The notes below the pieces were generated by a model that saw only the letters and a list, made by a program, of their open reading frames with translations, did not search any database and was not told the origin of the DNA. From Croceicoccus bisphenolivorans (GTDB lineage: Bacteria; Pseudomonadota; Alphaproteobacteria; Sphingomonadales; Sphingomonadaceae): a stretch of DNA of 59,097 nucleotides. A program made the translations under genes and the position numbers. Each line of letters begins with the position of its first letter. Within the stretch, counting starts at the first letter, position 1. Shown here piece after piece: positions 27,849 through 37,053 of the stretch. The DNA lies in assembly GCF_001634625.1 (NCBI RefSeq), contig NZ_LRSE01000017.1, forward strand, positions 1-59,097. The letters run 5' to 3'.

Positions 27849-28445
27849 GCCCCCGTTTACTCACATAGACGAACCCCCGCCGCCTCATGAAAGAGGGCAG
27901 GGCGCTCTGTCACCAGCCCCCTAGTCCTCACATGAACGCGCCGCGAAACCCGCAGAAATACACGGGTTTAGGAGCGCCCCCGATTCCTCACATAAACACG
28001 ATCGGTTGGCCTAGATCATTCAGCTGCCGAAAGACCAAACAATGTGCGCCCCCAGCGACTCACAATAACGCGGCGCCAAGCTGCTGATCCGAATCGGTTT
28101 TCCGGGGCTCCCCCGTCCACTCATATAAACGCCGATCCAAAGGACTGACCGCTTACCACTGCAAGCCCAGACGCCCCCGATCACTCATATAAAGAACCGC
28201 ACGACCGGCGTCAGCCAATCCCGACCGCCACCATCGCCCTCAAAATCGACCCCAAATCCAGCACAGTCGGCCAACAAAACGATTCATTGGGCTGAATCAA
28301 GCCCTTCCAAAGGCCACTTCATATCGAATCCCGGCCACCCCCAATCGCTCACATTAACCCCCGGACGCTCATTTAGTTGCCCCCTTCCGCTCGCATTAAA
28401 GCCCCCTCGCGCTCACGCTAAAGCCCCCACCGGCTCATATAGAGG
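27849..28445 (+). repeat. Iteron array of the replication origin
   Basis: About 12 copies of a 21-25 base motif, consensus GCCCCC-n4-CTCAyATAAAC. Starts: 27849, 27873, 27916, 27976, 28048, 28108, 28173, 28337, 28358, 28380, 28401 and 28423. The last five are spaced 21-22 bases, two helical turns; those at 27916-28173 are spaced about 60-72. They lie on one strand, upstream of and pointing away from repA. This is the classical layout for RepA binding. Confidence 0.85.
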
Positions 28446-28885
28446 CATATCAACGCATTGAGTTTCAACGACTAAATGGCCCTGAATCTTAGAATCCTGA
28501 ATCTATAGAAGCTCCCGCGCTCCGCTTGGGCGTTTTTATAAGATGATTCTTTAAGAGGGATGCAACCGCGAGGTTCGTTCCAGACACCACCGGCCTGCCC
28601 AATCGGACACCGTAACCCACAGCGCATCAAACAACGGCCCTGGCACTTTGATTATGCTAGAGGCAGCAAACTGTCGACCATCGCAGCGTACATTGCCTCC
28701 ACCTCCGTTTGCGACGTAACGCGGCTATCAGGGCTATCAGCTGGCGCTGTCCGCCACGGTATTCCTCTCATAACGCGCTTCGAGCGACGTCAAGGTCCAA
28801 GTAGGGGAGGGGGGAGGGCGATTCACTGCCCAACGCAGGGTTTGCGACAATCCCTCACCCCTTACTCTGATGAAAGGCCCCTGCT
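28446..28885. other. AT-rich origin flank and leader
   Basis: 28450-28560 is the most AT-rich stretch of the backbone here and contains a short tandem CTGAATCTTAGAATC-like duplication, so it is the natural duplex-unwinding candidate next to the iterons. No perfect DnaA box was seen. From 28560 to 28885 no convincing gene was found; two overlapping GGGGAGGG octamers lie at 28804-28818. Confidence 0.5.
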
Positions 28886-29080
28886 ATGCCGACCACGTCG
28901 GAAACCTCCGCCGAGCGCAAACTCAACAGCTTCCAGCGCGCCTGGGAATATGCCTGCCGTCGGAGCGAGCGGGCCGGCTATCCCCAGACCATCGTACGAA
29001 CCGGTCTTGTCGAACAGCCATTCCTGGTCACCGCAACCCCAGACAAAAACGCCGAGATTGCTGCACAGGTCATGCCGTGA
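28886..29080 (+). CDS. Small hypothetical protein (64 residues)
   Basis: ATG is preceded by GAAAGG. The product is hydrophilic with an N-terminal helix (SSAERKLN-like, FQRAWEYACRRSERAGYPQT) and no membrane or signal segment. It is the first gene after the origin. No family recognised, though the codon pattern and ribosome site suggest it is real. Confidence 0.5.
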   Translation: MPTTSETSAERKLNSFQRAWEYACRRSERAGYPQTIVRTGLVEQPFLVTATPDKNAEIAAQVMP

Positions 29081-29112
29081 CAAAATACCCCGCCCGGAAA
29101 CCCTCTATTCTC

Positions 29113-29586
29113 TCAACCAGCTGGCGCCCGAAATGTCCGCCACGATCGACCAAGTGGAAAAGACGGTGTGAACAGGCCGACCGGGCCATCCGGTTCCGGC
29201 GATACATAGGGTGAGATCGGATCGCTCACGGGATGGTGACGGGCTACACTGCCCCGTGTCTTGAGTATCCCGGCAAGCCAGTCGAGATCGTCGAGCATAT
29301 GGGACGCACCGCGTCCGGCGAGCGCATAATAGATCGAACGCTGGTAATCATCGCCTCGCTCTCCCAGAATCCGGCCCAGCTTTCGCCGACCATCTGGATG
29401 GCGGGTACCGACAAGATGCACAGCCTCGAGCAGCTCCACCACAGAGTAATACGCGTCGTTCGCTTCGACACCGATCGACAGCGCCGCAATCGCCCGGCGC
29501 TCCGGACGCTGCACATGATCCAGCGACGCATCGACAAGCGTGATGTCGATATCGATCCGGCCAGGCAGTTTCTTCGGGCTGCTCAT
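29113..29586 (-). CDS. Conserved hypothetical plasmid protein
   Basis: 157 residues. The start at 29586 is preferred because AGGAG lies just upstream. The central part is helical with EANDAYYSVVELLEAVHLVG and RKLGRILGERGDDYQRSIYYALAGRG; the end is low-complexity and proline-rich. No family recognised. It is divergent from the next gene over a 190-base gap that should hold promoters. Confidence 0.55.
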   Translation of the reverse strand: MSSPKKLPGRIDIDITLVDASLDHVQRPERRAIAALSIGVEANDAYYSVVELLEAVHLVGTRHPDGRRKLGRILGERGDDYQRSIYYALAGRGASHMLDDLDWLAGILKTRGSVARHHPVSDPISPYVSPEPDGPVGLFTPSFPLGRSWRTFRAPAG

Positions 29587-29775
29587 GTGACATCTCCTAG
29601 ACAAGCAAAAATAGGAACATATCACGAACAGGGCCAATCGACCAGAGCAACTTCCTCCAGACCGTTATCAGGCGATACGCCATGTGCTATGCTCCTCACC
29701 GAACGCCAGTGGACAGGAGAATGTGCATGCTGACAGGATCAGCGGCATGCCCCCGATGTCGCCCTGGATCGTTCC

Positions 29776-31059
29776 ATGTGGCTGGTTGATCGCGGGGGCA
29801 GGGGGCACCAACGTATCCCGATCGATCCGATCGTGCGCAACGCGCTCGTGCGATGGTACGTCGGAAAGGGCAATCACGACGACGAAGAAGCCGGCGTGGT
29901 GCTCGTCGAACAGGCTAGGCTCGGCGACATGTGGATCGCTTGCGACTGCCTGGGCGCGCAAGTCGCTCCGCCGCTGATGACCCCGGCCTATCTCAGCGAA
30001 GCGGAAACTTTCTACCTCAGACGTCTGACGGGTCCGGGAAGACCCGAACATCGCCTCGATTGTCCATTCTTCCATGCCCAGGCCGCTCCCGGACACATGG
30101 CGGCTGCCGATCCGGTTCGGCCAGTCGACCGTCTCGATGGCTATTTCTCGGTGCTGAAGAGGGCTCCGGTTCGTCTCGCGCGCGCACCCGACGACAGCGC
30201 GAGCGGACGTATTCGCCAACCACATATCCCGCGGCTTGCCCGGTTGATGTGGCGACTACTCGATCTTGCAGGTCGCAACCAGGCCATGCTGTCGCCCAGT
30301 GACGAACGGGGCATCGCCAGCGAATTTGCCGCAATCCAGCAGGTCGCCGCTCATATCGAAGTTGCCCCAGGCGTCGAGTTGGCGAGGGTGCTATGGACGC
30401 ACGGTTCGGCCTTCCGGCACCGGCGCGTCTATGCCGGTATTCGCGCGCTTGCTCCCCGTTGGCCACGCGGACACGCGCCGCAAGGTTTCCTCCTGCTGTT
30501 TGCCAACAGCATCGAGGGCAATATCATCCATGCCGCCGGCTGCGATCCGATCGAGATCGCGACCCGCATCCAGCACCCATCGATCCATGGCACACCCGTC
30601 GCCGGCCCCTATCTGGCACTGATCGTCATCGGCGAGCTGCCGCAGGTGAAAGGCTACGCGCCGCTGCGCGCTTACGCCCAGCCCATCTATTCCGGCCAGC
30701 GCTTCATACCGGTCGATTCCGATTTCGAACGCACCGTCTTGCGCGATCTCCTGCGGATCCAGCACCGGCTCGACGAACATTATTACGACAGCGCGATCAC
30801 CAAGCCCTTGTTCGATATCCAGACACCCGTTGGGAACTGCCGGCCCGACTTCATCATCGAAACATACTCTCGTGAAACCGGCGAGAACCGTATCGCCATA
30901 GTCGAGGCGATGGGCTTCGACACAGACGCCTACCGCGACGCCAAGGCGATCACGCATCCGCGCATGGAAAAGATCGGCCCAGTCATCGATATCAATGACG
31001 CTGAACTTCGCAACGGCTTACTGCACGCACGTCTGCTGGATTTGATCACCAGCGGCTGA
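29776..31059 (+). CDS. DUF1173-like protein with nuclease-type C-terminus
   Basis: 427 residues. It resembles DUF1173 proteins carried by conjugative plasmids. Near the C-terminus, CRPDFIIETYS and then IAIVEAMGFDTDAYRDAK give a PD-...-ExM arrangement like PD-(D/E)xK nuclease-fold proteins. The N-terminal part has a Cys-containing segment (IACDCLGAQ). It is the first gene of the long plus-strand backbone. Nuclease activity is a guess from the motif; the catalytic Lys is replaced by Met or lies elsewhere. Confidence 0.6.
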   Translation: MWLVDRGGRGHQRIPIDPIVRNALVRWYVGKGNHDDEEAGVVLVEQARLGDMWIACDCLGAQVAPPLMTPAYLSEAETFYLRRLTGPGRPEHRLDCPFFHAQAAPGHMAAADPVRPVDRLDGYFSVLKRAPVRLARAPDDSASGRIRQPHIPRLARLMWRLLDLAGRNQAMLSPSDERGIASEFAAIQQVAAHIEVAPGVELARVLWTHGSAFRHRRVYAGIRALAPRWPRGHAPQGFLLLFANSIEGNIIHAAGCDPIEIATRIQHPSIHGTPVAGPYLALIVIGELPQVKGYAPLRAYAQPIYSGQRFIPVDSDFERTVLRDLLRIQHRLDEHYYDSAITKPLFDIQTPVGNCRPDFIIETYSRETGENRIAIVEAMGFDTDAYRDAKAITHPRMEKIGPVIDINDAELRNGLLHARLLDLITSG

Positions 31060-31230
31060 AGCCGCGGCCTGGCTCGCCATCATTTTTTCCAAACACACGA
31101 AAACGACCAACCTGGCCTGAGGCCCGATGGGCCACGAAAGGCAAGGGGGAGGGGAGCGGAATGGACTCGCCGGAATGAAGGCGCACGGCCGTGAAGGACG
31201 GGTCCGCGACATTCCGCAAGGAGACGTGTC

Positions 31231-32871
31231 TTGGACGCACTAGAACCCAGTCCCGAAATCACCCTGCCGCTTTCCAAAATCGTCAAAGGAGATAATCCGC
31301 GCCGCTATTTCGACCGAGCCAAGCATGAGGAACTCGTGGCGTCGATCCGTCGGCGCGGCGTCTTGCAGCCCATCCTGCTCCGACCAAAGGAAGGGTTCTT
31401 CGCTATCGTTGCCGGCGAGCGGCGTTATCGGGCCTCACTCGAGGTTTACGGCCCGGAAGGCGAAATCCCGGTCGTCATTCGCGACATGACCGATCAGGAA
31501 GCCCTCGAAGCGGCAATCGCAGAGAACCACGATCGCGACAACGCATCGGAGACCGAACAGGCCGATGCCGCCGTGCGCGTCCTTGCCGCATGTCATGGTG
31601 ACCGCGCGGAAGCCGCAAAGCGTCTGGGATGGTCACGCACCATGTTCGATCGCCGGCTTGCCCTCGCGGAACTATCCGAACCGGTCAAAACCGCGCTGGA
31701 TGAACGCCGGATCAAGGTCGGCCATGCCGAACTGCTCGCCGCGGTGCCGAAGGACAAGCAGGACAAGGCTCTCGAAACCATCCTTACGGCCCAGCTCGAC
31801 GTCGCCAAGACACAGGAGCTTCTCAAGCGTGTGACACAGGACCTTGCGTCCGCCTGTTTTGACAAAAGTGAATGCACCAGGTGCCCCTATAATTCCGCAA
31901 CCCAGCGCGCGCTCTTCGAGACCCATGTCGACGACGGCTATTGCACCAATGCCGGATGCTTCCAGCTCAAGACCGAAGCCGCCGAGGTGATCCGGTTTGA
32001 GAAAGAAGCGCAGGCTGAAGCCGCGGCAAGGGCTGCGCTCGCAAGATCGCCTAATGATGACGGGGCGCCGCCCGCCGATACGGATACCGATACCGTGCCG
32101 TCCGCGACTTCGCAGCATGGGGAAGGGGAGGGCGAGCCACCTTCGGCACAGTCCGAAGCCAATCCATCGCCGACGCTTGCTCCGGCCACTCCGGTGAAAG
32201 CGACGCAAAGCTCCCCGAAGCCCGGTGTGACCGCCAAATCGATCGCCGCACGCACGAAGGAATTTCGAGAAGCGACATGGCGAACCGCCCTTGCGCGCGC
32301 GCTTGCCGGCAATACCGATCACGCCCGGACGACCATCCTTGTTGCGGCGATGTCGGGCAGCCTTGCACAGATCAAGGCCGAAACGCTGACATCGCGCGCA
32401 GGTTTCCTGGTCGGCGAGACTTTCCCGGATCTCGATTATGCGGAAAAGATCGCTCAGATCCAGGCGCTGAACGATGCCCGCTCGGCGAACGTCTTGTCCG
32501 TCATTGGCGCCGCTTATGCCAAGGACGTCCTCAGCTTCAGCCACGTCGCCGATCTCGCACGCGTGTTCCAGGTCGATCTGCGCGACAGCTGGCAGGCCGA
32601 TCAATCCTTTCTCGAGCGGTACACCAAGGACGAACTCAGCTTCATCGCCCAGGAATGCGGCCTCGTTGCCCACATCGGCGCGAAGGCTTTCGCCAAGCTT
32701 CTCGCCTCCAAGAAGACCGAACTCATCACCGGTATGCTCAACCGCAGTGGGTTCGACTGGGCCGGACGACTGCCCGGCGCAATGACTCTCGACAGCATCT
32801 ATGGCCCGCCGCCGGCCCCAACACCCGTTCCCGAGGAAGCCCCCGCGCGCGTCGCCGAATTCGTCGCCTGA
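31231..32871 (+). CDS. PRTRC system ParB-family protein
   Basis: 546 residues, starting with TTG after a strong AAGGAG. The ParB/Spo0J N-terminal domain is clear (NPRRYFDRAKHEELVASIRRRGVLQPILL, then AGERRYRAS and AIAENHDRDNASETEQADA), followed by the KorB-like helix-turn-helix (AAKRLGWSRTMFDRRLALAEL). A Cys-rich segment (CFDKSECTRCPYNS and YCTNAGCF) may bind metal. Nucleotide (CTP) binding is expected from the ERR motif. It is the first gene of the PRTRC cassette and separate from the parA locus at 25.6 kb. Confidence 0.9.
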   Translation: MDALEPSPEITLPLSKIVKGDNPRRYFDRAKHEELVASIRRRGVLQPILLRPKEGFFAIVAGERRYRASLEVYGPEGEIPVVIRDMTDQEALEAAIAENHDRDNASETEQADAAVRVLAACHGDRAEAAKRLGWSRTMFDRRLALAELSEPVKTALDERRIKVGHAELLAAVPKDKQDKALETILTAQLDVAKTQELLKRVTQDLASACFDKSECTRCPYNSATQRALFETHVDDGYCTNAGCFQLKTEAAEVIRFEKEAQAEAAARAALARSPNDDGAPPADTDTDTVPSATSQHGEGEGEPPSAQSEANPSPTLAPATPVKATQSSPKPGVTAKSIAARTKEFREATWRTALARALAGNTDHARTTILVAAMSGSLAQIKAETLTSRAGFLVGETFPDLDYAEKIAQIQALNDARSANVLSVIGAAYAKDVLSFSHVADLARVFQVDLRDSWQADQSFLERYTKDELSFIAQECGLVAHIGAKAFAKLLASKKTELITGMLNRSGFDWAGRLPGAMTLDSIYGPPPAPTPVPEEAPARVAEFVA

Positions 32872-32908
32872 TTACCCTCCCGATCCCCACACGAAAGGAC
32901 TGAACACC

Positions 32909-33337
32909 ATGCTTGTCACAAGCCTGCTGCCGCTGCTCGCCCGCTATTCGCTCAGCTTCGATCTTGTCGCAGGACCTGACGACACCGTCACCCTGACCAT
33001 CATCCCCCGCAAGGCTGAAGGCGCCAGCGACACTCTCGACAAAAGCGAGACACGCCCGATCGCCATTACGGCAAGCGCGACCGAGATCGATGCCGAACTC
33101 GCCAGGGGATCCGAAGGAGCACTCGGTCAGCTCATCGCCGCGCGCAAGACGCTCGCTGACCAGCTGGCAGGACAGCGCGAGGTCGCCGAAGCCGCCAAGA
33201 CGGCCGCGATCGAAGCAGCGAAGGCGAAATCAGCCTCGACCCCCAAGATCCCGGCATCCAGCCCCGCGGCCAAAGCCCCGGCTCCGGCCTCTCCGCCCGC
33301 GGACGCGAAAGCGGACGAGCCTGCGAGCCTGTTCTGA
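32909..33337 (+). CDS. PRTRC system protein E
   Basis: 142 residues from ATG after AAAGGA. The conserved first part reads LLPLLARYSLSFDLVAGPDDTVTLTIIPR; the rest is an Ala/Pro/Lys-rich disordered tail. Protein E is the usual neighbour of the PRTRC ParB. Its function is not known. Confidence 0.8.
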   Translation: MLVTSLLPLLARYSLSFDLVAGPDDTVTLTIIPRKAEGASDTLDKSETRPIAITASATEIDAELARGSEGALGQLIAARKTLADQLAGQREVAEAAKTAAIEAAKAKSASTPKIPASSPAAKAPAPASPPADAKADEPASLF

Positions 33338-33380
33338 TCCCTCACCATCCGTTTCGACAACCAGCAGTCAGGAGACCCTA

Positions 33381-33587
33381 ATGCAGATCAATCATCTCGA
33401 ACGCGCCTACCGCTACGATGGCATTGACCTCCCCGTGCCTCCGCACCTCGCGGCCGAGCCGAACGCCCTGCGCACCTACCATGCGACACTCTATCCCGCG
33501 ATTATCAACGCAGAGATCGTCGATGCCGGCGTGGTCGGAGGCGTCCATGTCACCGAATATCGCCGCGCCGTCGGGACAAAGGGCTGA
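33381..33587 (+). CDS. PRTRC system protein C, ubiquitin-like
   Basis: 68 residues, the usual size for PRTRC protein C, which belongs to a predicted prokaryotic ubiquitin family (beta-grasp). The strands are visible as RAYRYDGIDLPVP, LRTYHATLYPAI and AEIVDAGVVGGVHVTEYRRA. It ends in a single Gly (GTKG) rather than Gly-Gly. It is a candidate substrate of the E1-like protein at 36235-36993. RBS AGGAG precedes ATG. Confidence 0.82.
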   Translation: MQINHLERAYRYDGIDLPVPPHLAAEPNALRTYHATLYPAIINAEIVDAGVVGGVHVTEYRRAVGTKG

Positions 33588-33589
33588 GT

Positions 33590-33814
33590 ATGGCGCGCCG
33601 CAAGCCCGCACCCATACCGCCCGCGCCCCGCAAATCCCTGCTCGAATGGATCGAATGCGATGACGGCAATCCTCCTGGAACCCAGCTCCCCGCCTGCAGC
33701 ATCAAGGCCCAGACCCTCCATGCGCGGGTCGCCACCAATCCAGCCCTGGCCGGGCATGGTATCTCCGAACCGATCCCCGCCCCCACGGGACTTGCACTCC
33801 CGCCGCTCGGCTAA
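33590..33814 (+). CDS. Small PRTRC-associated protein (74 residues)
   Basis: It begins two bases after the protein C stop and is rich in Pro and Ala, with a short acidic core LLEWIECDDGNPPGTQLPACS. Found between proteins C and F. No family recognised; the close spacing argues that it is expressed with the cassette. Confidence 0.5.
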   Translation: MARRKPAPIPPAPRKSLLEWIECDDGNPPGTQLPACSIKAQTLHARVATNPALAGHGISEPIPAPTGLALPPLG

Positions 33815-33836
33815 TCTTGTCGGGCGGTCACCCGCG

Positions 33837-34754
33837 GTGTCGAACAATATCCCCGTCCTGTTCGATGGACCGCTGGCGCCGCACCACAAGCTGATCGGTC
33901 AATGGGTCGCGGCGCGCACTGCGGAGACGCAAAGCTTCACGCGTCCGGAAGCGCGCCGCCATATCGAACGGGTCTTCAGCAAGGCGGTTCACGAAATCCT
34001 CGGCCCCGTCGACATGGTCGAGCTACGCACGGTTGTTCTTCACGGTGACGATCACGGACCGCCTGCAATCGCAGTCGTCTGCGATAGCCTGGGCCAGATT
34101 GACCTTGGCTGGATCGAAACCGGTGATGCCCCGATCCGTTGGCGCGCCACTGTCTACAAGGCGCTTGGGCAGACGCTGGGCCGCGCTCTTCCGATCTTCG
34201 GATACGACGACCTCTTCGAAGAAGTCTCGATGTACTATTGGGAAGGCGAGACCGACGATGAAGCCGCCCGCCAGAGCATGATCGACATGTACGGCGCCGA
34301 CGAAATCGAAAACAGCGAGATGACATTGCCGTCGACGATGAACGCGCGGCGCCCCGAATGGATGATCGCGGACAATGCCGCGCGGCCCTCACGTCTCCCG
34401 GCACGCTTGCGCCAGCTCCTCGCCGAACTTCACGACGCCCATGCAGCGCTCGGCAAATGCGATCCGAAACGCAGCGCCTGGCATTTCGACTTCGAGACGG
34501 TCTGCGAATATGTCCCCGGCATCGAGGAATGCGCAACCCTGCCGCCGCTGACCCTCGTACCCTTCGACCAGTTCGCGCGAGAACTCGACGATATCGGCCG
34601 CCATGGCATGGAAATGGGCTTCATGGACTTTTGCGGCCTGTGCCCTCTGCCGGACGCCAAGCGTATCGACGACTGGTTCGCCACTTTGCGCGCCGGCGCG
34701 CGCTTCCTCGACTGCGCCCAGGCCCTGCTCAAATACGACCCGACAAGAAGGTGA
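33837..34754 (+). CDS. PRTRC system protein F
   Basis: 305 residues starting at GTG 33837, the first start after the previous stop that leaves the conserved N-terminus SNNIPVLFDGPLAPHH. Features include an acidic mid-section FEEVSMYYWEGETDDEA and a C-terminal FDFETVCEYVPGIEECATLPP. The function of protein F is unknown. Position in the cassette and general pattern support the call. Confidence 0.72.
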   Translation: MSNNIPVLFDGPLAPHHKLIGQWVAARTAETQSFTRPEARRHIERVFSKAVHEILGPVDMVELRTVVLHGDDHGPPAIAVVCDSLGQIDLGWIETGDAPIRWRATVYKALGQTLGRALPIFGYDDLFEEVSMYYWEGETDDEAARQSMIDMYGADEIENSEMTLPSTMNARRPEWMIADNAARPSRLPARLRQLLAELHDAHAALGKCDPKRSAWHFDFETVCEYVPGIEECATLPPLTLVPFDQFARELDDIGRHGMEMGFMDFCGLCPLPDAKRIDDWFATLRAGARFLDCAQALLKYDPTRR

Positions 34755-34761
34755 GACTTTC

Positions 34762-35589
34762 ATGTCCGATTATTCGACCCATTTCGAAGCCGTTGACGGC
34801 CGTCTCGTCCTGGCCAACGCGATCCTGCTCTACCGCAGCGATACACGGGGATTGTCCCGTTCCTCTGGCGATGACAGCTTCGCCTTCGCCAGCATGCACC
34901 CGGTCACGCTCGACAGCGAGGATCGCCCCACTATCGAAGCGGGAACACCGCTGACCCGCGCGCATCTGCGCCAGTGGACCGAGGCACTCGGCCGCACCGC
35001 CATCCCCCATATCCTCCCCGAGAATGTGCTTGTCTCGAACCCTGACGTCCTCGTCTGGTGGGTGGCCGAGCAGGTACGTCCTGCCTATTTCGCCTTATCC
35101 TCCCCACCGGACGACCTGCGGGTACTTGGCGCACGGACCATCGTCCCCGTTCCCTATCCGGCACACCTCTTCGTCGCCACCCGGTCAGGCCTCGGAATCT
35201 TCGCCCTGCCGGCCAACCAAAGGCCCACGGCGGATACCAGGCTGCTGCATTCGCCGATCCTCAACGTCTTTGTCGAAGGACATTTGTGCTGGGGTAACAT
35301 CGCGCGGCCCAAACAACTCTCTCCCGCCGCCATCCCCGAGTTCGAGCGCGCCGTGTTCGACAGCTGGTCCACCCATCCCAATCCCGGTCAGGAGTTTACG
35401 GTGAAGGGGAAGGGCGGTCTGATCGCGCTTTGGGACGATCTCGCCGCACGTCGGGCACGCCGGTTTCCGGTGAGCCGCCTCAAGCCGTTCATCGCCGGCG
35501 CCCGCCGAAGGACCGGACAAAAGCAGCGCGCCAACCCAGGCGATCCGTTCACCCTCGAGCGCCTGATCGCCGCAATCGCAAGGAAATGA
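34762..35589 (+). CDS. PRTRC system protein B, E2-like
   Basis: 275 residues. PRTRC protein B belongs to a predicted prokaryotic E2 family. The segment LLHSPILNVFVEGHLCWGN places the only cysteine of the protein, Cys176, where ubiquitin-conjugating enzymes have their active-site Cys after an HPN/GxIC-like turn. The E1-like, ubiquitin-like and JAMM-like partners are encoded in the same cassette. Start after GGTGAG; seven bases follow the protein F stop. Confidence 0.8.
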   Translation: MSDYSTHFEAVDGRLVLANAILLYRSDTRGLSRSSGDDSFAFASMHPVTLDSEDRPTIEAGTPLTRAHLRQWTEALGRTAIPHILPENVLVSNPDVLVWWVAEQVRPAYFALSSPPDDLRVLGARTIVPVPYPAHLFVATRSGLGIFALPANQRPTADTRLLHSPILNVFVEGHLCWGNIARPKQLSPAAIPEFERAVFDSWSTHPNPGQEFTVKGKGGLIALWDDLAARRARRFPVSRLKPFIAGARRRTGQKQRANPGDPFTLERLIAAIARK

Positions 35590-36245
35590 CCATGATCGCA
35601 GACGATCCGACGGCCGCGGCTATTCTCGCCGCCGTGCCTTGTTACCCCATTCCGCCATCCGGCAAGTCGCCCGCAATCGATGCTCTGCGATCCGCGCCTG
35701 CCGGTCATGGCATCGCGGTGGGATGCGACGCTGTCATGCTGATCCTGCGCCGGCCTTGGCTCGCGCTCGATGTTCCAATCACTTCCGCGATCGCCGGCTA
35801 TCTTCCCTATGGCTCTGCAGGAGTGCCCCGTGCCGACCTCCTTTGCGGCCTGATTCCGCAAGAATTTCGAACCTCCATGCTCGATCACTTTCGCGCCGCA
35901 CTCCCCAATGAGGCAGCGGTATTCGTGCTATGGAACGAGGTCACCCGGCAATTCTCGCTCAGTTACCCGACGATCGACGAAGCGACGCCCTCGCGCCTCG
36001 TCTACCGTACACCCGTCCTCCCGCCTGGCTGCTATATGGTCGCGGATGTTCACAGCCATGGGCGAGCGCGCGCCTTCTTCAGCGCCACCGATGATGCGGA
36101 CGATGCCGATACGACCAAACTGGCGCTCGTGTTCGGCAGGATCGATGATCCCACCGGCCCCGAAATGGTCTCGCGCCTGTGCGCCGGCGGCATGTTCCTC
36201 CCCCTGCCACGCAGCCCATTCGCAGGAGAACGTCATGCACAATGA
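35586..36245 (+). CDS. PRTRC system protein A, JAMM/Mov34 domain
   Basis: 219 residues from ATG 35586, overlapping the protein B stop; an in-frame ATG at 35592 is nearly equivalent. The JAMM metal motif is intact: HSHGRARAFFSATD gives His-x-His-x7-Ser-x2-Asp. Such zinc peptidases cleave isopeptide bonds or process ubiquitin-like tails. It would act as the deconjugating or maturing enzyme for protein C. Confidence 0.87.
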   Translation: MTMIADDPTAAAILAAVPCYPIPPSGKSPAIDALRSAPAGHGIAVGCDAVMLILRRPWLALDVPITSAIAGYLPYGSAGVPRADLLCGLIPQEFRTSMLDHFRAALPNEAAVFVLWNEVTRQFSLSYPTIDEATPSRLVYRTPVLPPGCYMVADVHSHGRARAFFSATDDADDADTTKLALVFGRIDDPTGPEMVSRLCAGGMFLPLPRSPFAGERHAQ

Positions 36246-36993
36246 CATGCCACAGCGCCATTTCCTCCCCGCCGCCTTCAGCCATCGACCAATCCGGATC
36301 CTCCTTGTCGGGTGCGGCGGCTCAGGCTCGCAGATGCTCATGGGATTGACGGCTCTCGATACCGCCCTACGCGCCATCTCCTCGCGCTCTCTCGATGTGA
36401 CGACGGTCGATGACGACATCGTCACCCAGGCCAATCTTGGCCGTCAACCCTTCTACCCATGCGATGTCGGAACCTCGAAGGCGCGCACGCTAACCGAACG
36501 GATCAATCTCGCGCACGGCCTCGACTGGAAGGCCATCCATGGCCGCGCTCCTGACGCCGCTAGGCTTGATGCCACCGATCTCCTCATCACCTGTGTCGAC
36601 ACCGCGTCCGCGCGTCGCGCGATCGGCGCGGCGATGGAAGAGGAACGCAACAAGCCCGACTATTGGATGGACCTTGGAAACCGCGCAAATGACGGGCAGT
36701 TCATCATCGGCTGCCCAGCGCCTGAGCGAGGCGAGGAAGAAGCACGCCTGCCCACCGTTCTCGAAGCCTTTCCCGAACTCAGCCATGAAACACTGCCCGA
36801 TAACGACGCGCCCTCCTGCTCGATCGCCGAGGCGCTGGAACGGCAATCGCTGTTCATCAACCGCGTCGTCGCGAGCCACGCACTCGCGCTTCTGTTCGAC
36901 CTCTTTGGCCGCGGTTCCATCGGCCACGCTGGTGCGTTCATCAACCTTGGCTCGGGTCAGACCGTGCCAATCCCGCTCCCACGAATCTGCTGA
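36235..36993 (+). CDS. PRTRC system ThiF/E1-family protein
   Basis: 252 residues. The E1 adenylation domain is clear: LLVGCGGSGSQ near residue 24, the acidic VDDDIVTQANLGRQ with the catalytic Asn/Arg/Gln, and the candidate thiol Cys195 in DNDAPSCSIAEAL. It should adenylate the C-terminus of the ubiquitin-like protein. It overlaps the protein A gene by 11 bases. A GGAG ribosome site lies inside that gene. Confidence 0.88.
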   Translation: MHNDMPQRHFLPAAFSHRPIRILLVGCGGSGSQMLMGLTALDTALRAISSRSLDVTTVDDDIVTQANLGRQPFYPCDVGTSKARTLTERINLAHGLDWKAIHGRAPDAARLDATDLLITCVDTASARRAIGAAMEEERNKPDYWMDLGNRANDGQFIIGCPAPERGEEEARLPTVLEAFPELSHETLPDNDAPSCSIAEALERQSLFINRVVASHALALLFDLFGRGSIGHAGAFINLGSGQTVPIPLPRIC

Positions 36994-37053
36994 AACTTGC
37001 AAAAATTGCCATATTTGCTATTTTGGGAGGATCATTTAGCCAAAGAGAGTCGC

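Noticed and set aside
27849..28445. Iteron array as a CRISPR array
   Set aside because: Repeats are short, degenerate and irregularly spaced, the spacers are not of uniform length, and no cas gene is near.
28560..29171. 203-residue plus-strand frame after the origin
   Set aside because: It overlaps the better supported 64-residue gene in another frame and lacks any family pattern.
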